Assembly: GCF_002014765.1 (NCBI RefSeq) | Contig: NZ_MUYT01000009.1 | Location: forward strand, 51,574 to 115,573 | DNA length: 64,000 bases | Reading direction: 5' to 3' | DNA from: Lwoffella lincolnii | GTDB taxonomy: Bacteria > Pseudomonadota > Gammaproteobacteria > Pseudomonadales > Moraxellaceae | Shown here: piece after piece, positions 1-8,678 of the stretch | Numbering within the stretch: position 1 is the first letter of the stretch | How the letters are laid out: the number at the start of each line of letters is the position of its first letter | Program-made: the position numbers and the translations under genes | The notes under the pieces: model-generated | What the model saw: the letters and a program-made list of their open reading frames with translations, nothing else | The model's database searches: none | What the model was told of the DNA's origin: nothing

Positions 1-480
1 ATAACTGTGTTGTGACAGAACCTGCCGTACAATAAATGACCCCATAGAATGCCCCATGATAAAATGTGGTGTCTGTGGATGGCGTTGTTTTAATAGATTT
101 GCCATACGCACCACATCTCTTAGCAACATCTGTACAGGATATGTTTTATGAACATAGCCCAGTTCTTCTTGGCAGTTGGCGGTTTTGCCATGTCCTAATT
201 GGTCATAGGTTGCAACGGCAATGCCTTGTTCTGCCAAAAATTGCGCAAAAGCATCATAGCGTCCACCATGCTCACTCATACCGTGGACAATCAATAGGGT
301 GGCTTTGGGCTTACTTTGACAATCAAAAAAATGATGATGCAACGTGTGAATGCCATCATTAGAAGTGATGATTTGGTTTTGATTTGAGCCATTGCCATTG
401 CCATTGCCATTGGCATTGTTATTGGCATTGGCATTATTATTGGCATTGGCATACTGCCTGCTTTTATTAGCAGGCTGCAT
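1..480 (-). CDS. Alpha/beta hydrolase, monoacylglycerol-lipase-like (C-terminal part outside window)
   Basis: The gene reads leftward and is cut by the window edge; 160 codons are visible. It shows the Hydrolase_4 pattern: a strand followed by VHGMSEHGGRY (oxyanion region), a YDQLGHG turn, and near the edge the nucleophile elbow GHSMGS. Such proteins are serine hydrolases acting on lipid or ester substrates; the exact substrate cannot be told. The ATG at 480 lies inside the end of lipA: the two genes overlap by 14 nt in different frames, so they are probably co-transcribed and translationally coupled. The first 30 or so residues are low-complexity Asn-Ala and Asn-Gly, encoded by a 6-bp tandem repeat, and are probably dispensable. 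Confidence 0.8.
   Translation of the reverse strand, partial: MQPANKSRQYANANNNANANNNANGNGNGNGSNQNQIITSNDGIHTLHHHFFDCQSKPKATLLIVHGMSEHGGRYDAFAQFLAEQGIAVATYDQLGHGKTANCQEELGYVHKTYPVQMLLRDVVRMANLLKQRHPQTPHFIMGHSMGSFIVRQVLSQHSY
391..450 (-). repeat. Hexanucleotide tandem repeat in hydrolase N-terminus
   Basis: Units GCCAAT, GGCAAT and AATAAT or AATAAC follow one another in frame and encode an Asn-Ala then Asn-Gly tract. Unit length is a multiple of three, so copy-number change alters linker length without shifting frame. Confidence 0.75.
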
Positions 481-1552
481 GGCGTACCTGCTCAGCTTTG
501 GCTCGTTGCTCAGCTGCCACCACATTTTGACTACGCACAGGTTTGGGGCAATCTTCACCATAATATTGACGGTCAGCAAAGTAACTTGAGCGTATCATAG
601 GCCCTGCCCAAATGCTAAAAAAGCCAATCTTCTTACCATATGCCATATAGCGTTCAAACTCATCAGGATGCACATAGCGGTCTATGGGAGCATGCTGTTT
701 GCTTGGTTGCAGGTACTGTCCGATGGTGATGATGTCCACGTCGTGAGCTTTTAAGTCGTCAAGTAGGGCATATACTTCTTCTTCAGTTTCACCCAACCCC
801 ACCATAAAACCACATTTGGTGGGAATGTCTGGGCGACGTTGTTTATATTGTTTTAATAATTCCAGCGAATGTTGATAATCAGAACCGGGGCGTAACGCCT
901 TATACAGCCGTGAGATGGTTTCGATGTTGTGGTTAAACACATCGGGTGCATCTTTGTCTAGGGTTTGTAATGCCACGTCCATGCGTCCACGAAAATCAGG
1001 CACGAGAATTTCTATCAGACAGTTTGGTGATAATGCTCTGGTTTCTCTGATGACTTCAGCAAAATGTCCAGCACCACCGTCTAATAAATCATCTCTGTCT
1101 ACTGAGGTGATGACCGCATATTTTAACCCCATGTCCATGATGGTCTCAGCGGTGTTGCGTGGTTCGTTTTTGTCTAACTGATAGGGTCTGCCGTGTGCCA
1201 CATCACAAAACGGACAACGGCGAGTACAAATATCCCCCATAATCATAAAGGTTGCCGTGCCATCGCTCCAACACTCAGGCAAATTTGGGCAAGCAGCTTC
1301 TTCACATACGGTATACAGTTTTTTGGAACGCATGGTCTTTTTAAGCTCTTCAACTTCCCCTGGTTTTGCCAGCTTAACTCGTATCCAGTCAGGTTTTTTT
1401 GGGGCGGTTTCGGTGGGAATGATTTTAATGGGAATGCGAGCAACTTTATCATAGCCCCGTAATTTTTCACCTTGGACGGCTTTTTTTGGTTGGCTGGTTT
1501 GTGAAGATTGGGGTGTGTGCGTTTGTACGGCTGATGTGGTGCTGGTGTTCAT
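467..1552 (-). CDS. lipA: Lipoyl synthase
   Basis: Radical SAM enzyme that inserts two sulfur atoms into protein-bound octanoyl groups, producing the lipoyl cofactor of 2-oxoacid dehydrogenases and the glycine cleavage system. Both iron-sulfur cluster motifs are visible: the auxiliary-cluster cysteines in CEEAACPNLPEC and the radical SAM triad CTRRCPFC. At 361 residues it is longer than the common 320 or so because of a Gln/Ser/Thr-rich N-terminal extension of about 40 residues. The ATG at 1552 has AGGAAG about 7 nt upstream. No lipB is adjacent; an alpha/beta hydrolase overlaps its 3' end instead. Confidence 0.95.
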   Translation of the reverse strand: MNTSTTSAVQTHTPQSSQTSQPKKAVQGEKLRGYDKVARIPIKIIPTETAPKKPDWIRVKLAKPGEVEELKKTMRSKKLYTVCEEAACPNLPECWSDGTATFMIMGDICTRRCPFCDVAHGRPYQLDKNEPRNTAETIMDMGLKYAVITSVDRDDLLDGGAGHFAEVIRETRALSPNCLIEILVPDFRGRMDVALQTLDKDAPDVFNHNIETISRLYKALRPGSDYQHSLELLKQYKQRRPDIPTKCGFMVGLGETEEEVYALLDDLKAHDVDIITIGQYLQPSKQHAPIDRYVHPDEFERYMAYGKKIGFFSIWAGPMIRSSYFADRQYYGEDCPKPVRSQNVVAAEQRAKAEQVRHAAC

Positions 1553-1881
1553 TGGCTATCACTTCCTAATCCCTTTTAATGAAAGAGACTTTTATCAAAA
1601 AGTTTTGTTAATTGTGATGAGCAGTATAACAGAAAAGTCCGTTTAAATAACCTGCCACAACCCACCATACCCGAACACGCAGTCAGACATCAATTAAAAA
1701 CCAACCAAAAACCAACCAAAAACCCCATGTGCTTGCCAATATGGGGTTAATAATAAGGAATGGATAGCATTAACAGCATTAACAGCATTAACAGCATCGA
1801 CGGTATTAACACAGTAAAGACAGCACGGATAATAACAGGTCTTAATCATTTGGCTTGTGGGGCGGTACTGGTTAATGGCTC
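1553..1881. other. Intergenic region between lipA and the BLUF gene
   Basis: No gene seen. It holds a minus-strand terminator-like hairpin at 1723-1746 (arms CCCCAT and ATGGGG, then TTTTT) that would end the BLUF transcript, an AACCAAAA-type simple repeat around 1700-1722, and a 9-bp tandem repeat (AGCATTAAC, three copies plus a partial) at 1766-1797. A TATACT-like -10 for lipA lies at 1623-1628 (minus strand), without a convincing -35. Confidence 0.5.
1716..1746 (-). terminator. Possible terminator downstream of the BLUF gene
   Basis: On the minus strand a 6-bp stem (CCCCAT with ATGGGG, 12-nt loop) is followed by TTTTTGG. The short stem makes this only moderately likely. Confidence 0.4.
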
Positions 1882-2496
1882 TTAAAACATATGAATCAAA
1901 CCAAACGCCACGATTGCCAGCAATACCAACATGGCTTGTAATAAAATAAATACCTGATGCGTGGCGATAGCAACTTTCACAGTTTGCCCTAAATCAGCGT
2001 GGTGTGGATTGGGTTTGTTGGCCTTGCCGTTGTCTTGAAAAACGTTGTCTTGAAAAATATGGTATTGAGAGATACAAAACTCGGTGAAATTATTAATTTT
2101 AGTATCACACCATTGATAAGGGGTAAATGGATAATAATGTGATTTGGCATCTTGATGATGCTTTGCCAATGCCTTTGGGGTAATAACATTCATGCACCAA
2201 CTTTGACAACGACGGGCATCAATATCCCCTTCACCAATCAGCTTGATGTTGTGATGGCGAGAATCTTGTTTAATTTTAGCAAATAAAGATTGAACGATGT
2301 GTTTATCACCTTCTAAATACTGAAAAAAACACCGTGATCCATAACACAAAAAGCCACTGATATTGTGCTTACGGTTAAATTCAAGGGCTTTATTGTGTAT
2401 GTCATTGAATGTATGAGGTTTCAGTAAATATGCCACCTTAATGGTGCTGATATAGGTCAAGTAATAGATGGGCGTGGTGGCAGTGTTGGGCAACAT
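1882..2496 (-). CDS. BLUF-domain blue-light sensor with C-terminal membrane helix
   Basis: Residues 9 to about 105 match the BLUF fold, which binds FAD and senses blue light. The conserved features are visible: Tyr15 in LTYIS, Asn41 ahead of ISGFL, Gln59 in FFQYLEG, then DSRH and a later RRCQSWCMN segment carrying the Trp and Met near the flavin. No output domain such as EAL or a cyclase follows. Instead there is a polar linker and a single hydrophobic segment at about 182-204 ending the protein, so it is predicted to sit at the inner membrane. Short BLUF proteins of Acinetobacter (BlsA type) act by binding regulators. The membrane anchor is the odd part, and the partner is unknown. Confidence 0.85.
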   Translation of the reverse strand: MLPNTATTPIYYLTYISTIKVAYLLKPHTFNDIHNKALEFNRKHNISGFLCYGSRCFFQYLEGDKHIVQSLFAKIKQDSRHHNIKLIGEGDIDARRCQSWCMNVITPKALAKHHQDAKSHYYPFTPYQWCDTKINNFTEFCISQYHIFQDNVFQDNGKANKPNPHHADLGQTVKVAIATHQVFILLQAMLVLLAIVAFGLIHMF

Positions 2497-2646
2497 AATA
2501 CGTCCTTTTATAAACTGCTCTTAGATACGGTTAATGGTGTTAGCTTTATGGTAGTCTTTTTGTTACTTTTGTACAAGTATGGTGGCTTAATCTTACTGTA
2601 AATTTTAGTTGGTATGTTTTTTATGGGTTTAGGCGGATTATTCGAT

Positions 2647-2676
2647 GCTGATTGTCCGATAGCTGATTGTCCGATA
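2647..2676. repeat. 15-bp tandem duplication
   Basis: GCTGATTGTCCGATA occurs twice head to tail with no mismatch. Confidence 0.9.
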
Positions 2677-2753
2677 AATGGTTACCATCGCCATTTTAGT
2701 CATTTGGTATGATGGTCATCATCATAAAGTCGATGACATTGGTCGATGATATT

Positions 2754-2774
2754 GAATGTTGAATGTTGAATGTT
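2754..2774. repeat. Heptanucleotide tandem repeat (3 copies)
   Basis: GAATGTT is repeated three times about 190 bp upstream of acnB. The unit is not a multiple of three, but it lies outside coding sequence. Confidence 0.85.
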
Positions 2775-2962
2775 GAGTAAGGTGTCATAGTGGATTAAAA
2801 GGCTGGTATTTCTATAAGAAATGATGGATATTCTGTAATAATTGGCGGACATGTTTGGGTTTTAATTAACTTTTGCAACGTTTTAAGCTATATTATAGGC
2901 AAGTAAATTATGGGCAAGCAGTTTTGATGCTTTTTTTCATGTATTCGTAAAAGGACAATTTT

Positions 2963-5572
2963 ATGGCATTTTTGGAAGACTACCGCAACCATGTACAAGA
3001 GCGTGCCAATCAAGGCACTGTGCCACTACCCTTATCTGACCAACAGACCGCTAAGTTGGTTGAATTGCTCAAAAACCCACCAGCAGGTGAAGAAGAGTTT
3101 TTGTTAGATTTGTTAGAAAACCGCATTCCGCCAGGTGTGGACGAAGCGGCTTATGTCAAAGCTGCTTTTTTGGCAGCAATCATCAAAAATGAAGCCAAAT
3201 CTCCTTTGATTAGCAAGCAAAAAGCCATTGAAATCTTAGGCACGATGCAAGGGGGTTATAACATTGAGCCGTTGGTGAATGCGTTAGATGACAACGCATT
3301 GGCAGAACATGCCGCTAAGGCATTAAAAAACACCTTATTGGTCTTTGATGCCTTTAATGATGTAACTGATAAAGCCAAAGCTGGCAACCAAACCGCTCAA
3401 GAAGTCATCGAATCATGGGCAAATGCTGAATGGTTTACCAACCGTCCAAAAGTGCCACAAAAAGCCACCTACACGGCTTTTAAAGTGACAGGCGAGACCA
3501 ACACAGATGACCTATCGCCCGCTCAAGATGCGTGGAGTCGTCCTGACATTCCTTTGCATTCACTTGCCATGCACAAAAACTCTCGTGACGGCATCACTGC
3601 TGACGAAGAAGGTGTCAAAGGTCCGATGAAGCTGATTGAAGAGCTTAAACAAAAAGGATATCCACTTGCTTATGTGGGAGATGTGGTGGGTACTGGTTCA
3701 AGCCGTAAATCTGCCACCAACTCGGTGCTGTGGTTGATGGGCGAAGACATTGCTCATGTGCCAAACAAACGTGCTGGCGGATTGGTGCTTGGTGGTAAAA
3801 TTGCACCCATTTTCTTTAATACCATGGAAGATTCAGGGGCATTGCCCATTGAAGATGTCAATGTTGATGGCATTAATATGGGTGATGTGTTTGACATCTA
3901 TCCCTATGATGGCAAAATCACCAAGCATGACTCAGATGAGGTGTTGTCTACTTTTGAATTAAACTCAGCGACACTGCTTGATGAAGTGCGTGCTGGTGGT
4001 CGCATTCCGCTTATCGTCGGTCGTGCCTTAACCAATCGGGCCAGAGAATATCTGGGACTTGAGCATTCGGACGTGTTTGCCATGCCAGAGCAACCCGCTG
4101 ACACAGGCAAGGGCTATACCTTGGCTCAAAAAATGGTCGGTAAGGCTTGCGGATTAGACGGTGTGCGTCCAGGCATGTACTGTGAGCCAAAAATGACCAC
4201 TGTGGGTAGTCAAGACACCACAGGTCCGATGACTCGTGATGAGCTTAAAGACTTAGCCTGTTTGGGCTTTCAAGCAGATTTGGTCATGCAGTCGTTCTGC
4301 CATACCGCAGCCTATCCTAAGCCTGTGGACGTTGAAACTCAACATACCTTGCCTGACTTTATCATGAACCGTGGTGGGGTCAGTTTACGCCCCGGTGATG
4401 GCATTATCCACTCTTGGCTCAACCGTATGTTATTGCCTGATACTGTGGGTACAGGTGGCGATTCACACACTCGCTTTCCGATGGGTATCTCTTTTCCAGC
4501 TGGGTCAGGATTGGTTGCATTTGCTGCTGCCACAGGCGTGATGCCATTGGATATGCCAGAGTCGGTGCGTGTCCGTTTTGTTGGTGAGCGTCAAGATGGC
4601 ATTACCTTGCGTGATTTGGTACACGCCATTCCATTACAAGCCATTAAAGAAGGTCTATTAACAGTTGAGAAAAAGGGTAAAAAGAATGTCTTTAACGGAC
4701 GTATCTTAGAAATTGAAGGCTTAGAAGACCTAACCGTTGAGCAAGCATTTGAACTGTCTGACGCATCAGCTGAACGCAGTGCTGCAGGTTGTACCATTAC
4801 GTTGTCAGAGGCATCAGTCAAAGAGTACCTAAATTCCAACATCACCTTACTTAAATGGATGATTTCTGAAGGCTATGGCGATGCTCGCACATTAAGCCGT
4901 CGCATCGAAGCCATGCAAGAATGGTTGAACAATCCAAGCCTTATGCGTGCCGATGCTGATGCCGAATATGCCGCTGACATCACCATTGACATGAGTCAAA
5001 TCAAAGAACCCATTCTTTGTTGTCCAAATGATCCAGATGATGCTAAAACTTTGGCGGACGTGGCAGGGGATAGCATTGATGAAGTGTTTATCGGTTCGTG
5101 TATGACCAACATCGGTCACTTTAGAGCGGCGGGCAAGCTACTACAAGAAGTACCAGCAGGCAGCCTAAAAACTCGCCTTTGGATTGCACCGCCCACCAAG
5201 ATGGACGCTCGTGAGCTGATGGAAGAAGGTTACTACAATACCTATGCCCAAGCTGGGGCTCGTACCGAAATGCCAGGGTGCTCGTTGTGTATGGGTAACC
5301 AAGCTCGCATCGCTCCTAAATCCACTGCTGTATCAACATCAACCCGTAACTTCCCTAATCGTTTGGGTCAAGGGGCAAATGTCTATTTGGCATCAGCAGA
5401 GTTGGCAGCGGTTGCTGCTGTGCTTGGTAAACTGCCAACCAATGCAGAGTACCAAGAGTATGCAGGCAAACTTGATAGCATGAGTGATGAAGTCTATCGT
5501 TACATGAATTTTGACCGCATGACTGACTACACCAAAAAAGCCGATAAAATTGATGTGGCTCAATTGGCGTAA
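2963..5572 (+). CDS. acnB: Bifunctional aconitate hydratase 2 / 2-methylisocitrate dehydratase
   Basis: Interconverts citrate and isocitrate in the TCA cycle; AcnB proteins usually also dehydrate 2-methylisocitrate. The 869-residue length and order fit AcnB: N-terminal HEAT-like helical domain (1-160), swivelling domain 4, then the catalytic domains. Cluster cysteines are visible in GSCMTNIGHF and in CSLCMGNQ near the C-terminus. The start ATG has AAGGA 8 nt upstream. It is transcribed alone, with a stem-loop just after the stop. Confidence 0.97.
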   Translation: MAFLEDYRNHVQERANQGTVPLPLSDQQTAKLVELLKNPPAGEEEFLLDLLENRIPPGVDEAAYVKAAFLAAIIKNEAKSPLISKQKAIEILGTMQGGYNIEPLVNALDDNALAEHAAKALKNTLLVFDAFNDVTDKAKAGNQTAQEVIESWANAEWFTNRPKVPQKATYTAFKVTGETNTDDLSPAQDAWSRPDIPLHSLAMHKNSRDGITADEEGVKGPMKLIEELKQKGYPLAYVGDVVGTGSSRKSATNSVLWLMGEDIAHVPNKRAGGLVLGGKIAPIFFNTMEDSGALPIEDVNVDGINMGDVFDIYPYDGKITKHDSDEVLSTFELNSATLLDEVRAGGRIPLIVGRALTNRAREYLGLEHSDVFAMPEQPADTGKGYTLAQKMVGKACGLDGVRPGMYCEPKMTTVGSQDTTGPMTRDELKDLACLGFQADLVMQSFCHTAAYPKPVDVETQHTLPDFIMNRGGVSLRPGDGIIHSWLNRMLLPDTVGTGGDSHTRFPMGISFPAGSGLVAFAAATGVMPLDMPESVRVRFVGERQDGITLRDLVHAIPLQAIKEGLLTVEKKGKKNVFNGRILEIEGLEDLTVEQAFELSDASAERSAAGCTITLSEASVKEYLNSNITLLKWMISEGYGDARTLSRRIEAMQEWLNNPSLMRADADAEYAADITIDMSQIKEPILCCPNDPDDAKTLADVAGDSIDEVFIGSCMTNIGHFRAAGKLLQEVPAGSLKTRLWIAPPTKMDARELMEEGYYNTYAQAGARTEMPGCSLCMGNQARIAPKSTAVSTSTRNFPNRLGQGANVYLASAELAAVAAVLGKLPTNAEYQEYAGKLDSMSDEVYRYMNFDRMTDYTKKADKIDVAQLA

Positions 5573-5597
5573 GTTGAAATGTCAGGTAAACCGCACC

Positions 5598-5627
5598 CAC
5601 CCCAAAAGTGAGACAACCTTTGGGGTG
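5598..5627 (+). terminator. Stem-loop after acnB, related to the one after the cytochrome c gene
   Basis: Nine-bp arms CACCCCAAA and TTTGGGGTG with a 12-nt loop containing AGACAAC. No clear T-run follows. Arms and loop core recur at 29835-29866, so it may be a dispersed element used as a terminator. Confidence 0.55.
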
Positions 5628-5702
5628 TGTTGATTATTTATTATTTGGCTCTGGTGGTTATTTTGGCGGGTGTTTTGTTATGGCAGTTATCCTGTTGGTG
5701 GG

Positions 5703-6596
5703 TTATTTTGTTAGTACGTTGGCAAATAAATGACCCAATAACTTAACATCATTCACCCTGGCATAGTTTAATCGAGTAACAAAGGCAATGCGTCGATGTG
5801 GACCTGTTTCAGCCAATGGCACAGCAGTCATGGCCTGGTTGGCAGATTGGACTTGGTCTAACGCCATATATGGCACAAGCGTTGTCCCCATACCTGCCAT
5901 CGCCATTTGAATTAAGGTATTTAAGCTGGCATCAGCAAAGTTGGACTTAAATTCATCTTTATCAAACTGACACACATCAAGCACTTGATCTGTCAGACAA
6001 TGTCCTTCACCTAACAGCATAAGATTAACCTGAGTAAGCTTTTTAGCATCGATACAATCGAGTTTGGCATTGGCATCATTGGTTGGGAATACTGCAAAAA
6101 AATCTTCTTGCCAAAACTCAAATGTATGCAAGCCATCAACTTCATATGGTAAGGCAATGATGGCGGTATCAACATGACCATAGCGTACCTGTTCCAGCAA
6201 ACGTTCAGTTTGTTTTTCGACCACATGAATGCGAAATTCTGGATAGGTTTTTTTTAGATTGGGCAACACTTTTGGCAATAAATAAGGGGCAATGGTGGGG
6301 ATAATCCCGATGCTCATGGGATAAGCAAGCGGTGTTTGATGACTGTGGGCTCTGGTGGTCAAATCATTGACTTCACTAAACACACGCCTTGCTCGGCTTA
6401 AAATATCTTCACCAATCGGCGTAATCAGCACCTGCTTATTGTTGCGTTCAAAAATTTGTGTGTCCAACTGCTTTTCTAACTCAGCGATGCCAAGGCTTAA
6501 AGCGGACTGAGAAATGTTGCATTCTTCTGCCGCCCGTTTAAAATGGCGGTGTTTGGCAACGGCTAAAGCGAATTCTAATTGTCGTAAAGTAATCAT
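5703..6596 (-). CDS. oxyR: Hydrogen-peroxide-inducible LysR-type regulator
   Basis: 297-residue LysR-type regulator. The N-terminal winged HTH begins MITLRQLEFALAVAKH and the effector domain follows. The redox pair is present in GHCLTDQVLDVC (Cys200 and Cys209), matching the peroxide-sensing cysteines of E. coli OxyR, which is the main ground for naming it. A longer frame reaches 6680, but the extra 28 residues are hydrophobic and unlike the family, so the ATG at 6596 is preferred. It is divergent from the LOG-family gene. Confidence 0.92.
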   Translation of the reverse strand: MITLRQLEFALAVAKHRHFKRAAEECNISQSALSLGIAELEKQLDTQIFERNNKQVLITPIGEDILSRARRVFSEVNDLTTRAHSHQTPLAYPMSIGIIPTIAPYLLPKVLPNLKKTYPEFRIHVVEKQTERLLEQVRYGHVDTAIIALPYEVDGLHTFEFWQEDFFAVFPTNDANAKLDCIDAKKLTQVNLMLLGEGHCLTDQVLDVCQFDKDEFKSNFADASLNTLIQMAMAGMGTTLVPYMALDQVQSANQAMTAVPLAETGPHRRIAFVTRLNYARVNDVKLLGHLFANVLTK

Positions 6597-6889
6597 GGTG
6601 GTATTTAAAAAAGTGATGGTAAAAAAATGAATGGTTAAAAAACTAATGGATAACAAATAAGCCAGTAGGCTTAATAGCAAACTTTATGGGCATGCTCTTT
6701 TTATCCACATGCTTTATGTATATAACAAAAAGATGATAAAGACAGTATATCAACATTAAAAAAATAAATCATGACATTAAATTCTTTAAACTGGAGAAAC
6801 GCTTATCTCATCATGATAATCAAATGTTAAAATAATCAAACAATAAAACATTCATAAACCAACAGCATTCAGACACATAAGGACATTCC

Positions 6890-7561
6890 ATGACAGAGCA
6901 TCATAAATACCATCAAACTCAAGACATCATCACCAGTAAAGACATGCACAACATCAGTCAAGTCGTGGACAAACGCAGTCTGTCCATGCCTTTGGTGGCG
7001 GTGTACTGTGGCTCACGCATGGGTAATGACACCCTATATGTAGACACGGCAAAACAGCTTGGCAGGGCACTGGCGGATAACGGTTTGGGGATGGTGTATG
7101 GTGGTGCAAGTATTGGCCTAATGGGTATGGTTGCAGATGCGGTGGTAGATAATGAGGGTGAAGCCGTGGGCGTCATTCCAAGCTTTATGTTGGAGCGTGA
7201 GATTGCTCATGCCCGCTTAACCAAATTGCATTTGACCGACACCATGCACACTCGCAAAGCCATCATGGCGGAGTATGCTGATGCTTTTATCACCTTACCA
7301 GGTGGGTTAGGCACATTGGAAGAAATCACTGAAATTGCCACATGGCGACAGCTGTTCCAACACCAAAAGCCGATGATTATCTTAAACATCAACGGCTACT
7401 ATGATTATTTTATTAAGCATTTACGCCACAGTGCTGATGAAGGCTTTATTGGTAGTCATGATTTGGAGAATCTGCTCGTTTGCGATGGCGTAGAACAAGC
7501 CATTGAACTGTTGCAAGATGTGGTGTTAATTAAGGACAATCTGCCTGCTCAACGCATTTAG
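6890..7561 (+). CDS. LOG family protein (cytokinin riboside 5'-monophosphate phosphoribohydrolase-like)
   Basis: Residues about 35-215 form a TIGR00730/LOG Rossmann fold: VAVYCGSRMG near the start, GLVYGGA-type loop (MVYGGASIGLMG) and the signature PGGLGTLEEITE. LOG proteins hydrolyse the N-glycosidic bond of nucleoside 5'-monophosphates, yielding free base and ribose 5-phosphate; in bacteria the physiological substrate is usually AMP or a modified AMP. The N-terminal 33 residues are polar and not part of the fold. RBS AAGGA precedes the ATG. Confidence 0.88.
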   Translation: MTEHHKYHQTQDIITSKDMHNISQVVDKRSLSMPLVAVYCGSRMGNDTLYVDTAKQLGRALADNGLGMVYGGASIGLMGMVADAVVDNEGEAVGVIPSFMLEREIAHARLTKLHLTDTMHTRKAIMAEYADAFITLPGGLGTLEEITEIATWRQLFQHQKPMIILNINGYYDYFIKHLRHSADEGFIGSHDLENLLVCDGVEQAIELLQDVVLIKDNLPAQRI

Positions 7562-7754
7562 TGAGTTTATCAATTTGGCAAGTTAATAAAACTTGATAAA
7601 CCTGTATAAATCCAGTAAAATACAGCCCCTTATATCCTTATTATCCCACTGTGGAAGGCTAAGACAGTCATTGCTGGTGTTGTGTGCAAGAATGGTCTTG
7701 TGATGCGACGGCTGGCATCTGATGCCCTTAGTGCCTCAGTCATTGGAGATTGCC

Positions 7755-8027
7755 ATGCGTAACGACATCCATCCAGAGTACCAAGAAGTGTTGTTTCACG
7801 ACACCAACGCTGACGTGTATTTCTTGACTCGCTCAACCGTCAAAAGTAAAACCACTCGTGAATATGAAGGTCAAGAGTATCCATATGTTGCCCTTGATAT
7901 TTCAAGTGCTTCACACCCTTTTTATACAGGTGCTCAGCGTAAAGCTTCTAACGAAGGTCGTGTTGCCAGCTTTAACAAGCGTTTTGGTGCGTTTGGTCGC
8001 CGTAGCAAAAAACAAGACAGCGAATAA
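7755..8027 (+). CDS. rpmE2: 50S ribosomal protein L31 type B
   Basis: 90 residues beginning MRNDIHPEYQEV, the typical start of type B L31, which lacks the zinc-binding cysteines of the ordinary L31 and replaces it when zinc is scarce. No CxxC motif is present, in keeping with the zinc-free type. A longer frame starts at 7722, but the ATG at 7755 has GGAG 8 nt upstream and matches the family. A good terminator follows. Confidence 0.95.
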   Translation: MRNDIHPEYQEVLFHDTNADVYFLTRSTVKSKTTREYEGQEYPYVALDISSASHPFYTGAQRKASNEGRVASFNKRFGAFGRRSKKQDSE

Positions 8028-8061
8028 GCACATTTTGTTATTGGCTAATGTGTTATTTGAT

Positions 8062-8090
8062 AAAACCACCTATTTATTAGGTGGTTTTTT
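8062..8090 (+). terminator. Rho-independent terminator after rpmE2
   Basis: Nine-bp arms AAAACCACC and GGTGGTTTT with a 9-nt loop, running into TTTTTT. It can also act on the opposite strand for the flavin reductase gene that ends at 8127. Confidence 0.85.
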
Positions 8091-8126
8091 AATGATGCTA
8101 TTAATAATAACAACCGCATCATAAAT

Positions 8127-8648
8127 CTAGCTGTCCAATAACGCTTTAATCTGCCCAACGGGGTGATAGCGTCGGTTAAAGTAAACCAAGCCTTGGCCTT
8201 CTTGGGTTTGTGAATGTTGCCCAATCGCCATAATGGGACAGATAAAAATCCCATGTGTTCCCACTTCTTGGATTTGCTCAATCTGACAGTCAAAACTTAC
8301 CAACGCATCATTTAGTACAGGCGACCCTGTTACCAAGGTTTGCCATGATCCATGTTCAAAACGTTCTTGTTGGTTCAGTCCAGATGCAAACACATTGGAC
8401 AAATTTTCATGGTTTGATAAGCGATTTGCGGTTAAAACATTGACGCACAGTACCTTATTGGCGACAAAATGTTCATATGACCGTGAAAATGTGTTCATAC
8501 ACACCAACAGTGTCGGTGGTGTGTCGGTAACACTGCAAATGGCAGAAGCGGTAAAGCCATGTTGTCCTGATGCGCCTGCTGTGGTAACGACGCTCACGGC
8601 ACTGGTTAGCATGGACATGGCATTTTTAAAGTCGATAACATCAACCAT
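8127..8648 (-). CDS. Flavin reductase domain protein of the mesXD operon
   Basis: 173 residues with the flavin_reduct fold of HpaC/RutF: N-terminal AVSVVTT, then GFTASAICSVTDTPPTLLVCMN, which binds FMN. Such proteins use NAD(P)H to make reduced flavin for a partner monooxygenase. It is the last gene of a leftward operon, 30 nt after mesD. The context suggests it supplies reduced flavin to MesX, but that link is an inference. Confidence 0.85.
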   Translation of the reverse strand: MVDVIDFKNAMSMLTSAVSVVTTAGASGQHGFTASAICSVTDTPPTLLVCMNTFSRSYEHFVANKVLCVNVLTANRLSNHENLSNVFASGLNQQERFEHGSWQTLVTGSPVLNDALVSFDCQIEQIQEVGTHGIFICPIMAIGQHSQTQEGQGLVYFNRRYHPVGQIKALLDS

Positions 8649-8678
8649 TGATTTGTCCGTTGTTTGTGTATTGGCTGT

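Larger units (their letters stand above)
2497..2962. other. Long leader region upstream of acnB
   Basis: No ORF with gene character on either strand. It contains a 15-bp tandem duplication at 2647-2676 and a 7-bp unit GAATGTT three times at 2754-2774, plus AT-rich sequence near 2870-2905 that probably holds the acnB promoter (TATATT at about 2890). I cannot assign a -35 confidently. Confidence 0.4.

Noticed and set aside
66..362. Plus-strand frame at the left edge
   Set aside because: It is the shadow of the leftward hydrolase, whose frame carries the GHSMGS and HGMSEHGG motifs.
6701..6709. Perfect DnaA box TTATCCACA upstream of oxyR
   Set aside because: It is a single box with no cluster, no AT-rich unwinding element and no dnaA or dnaN nearby, so it is not an origin.
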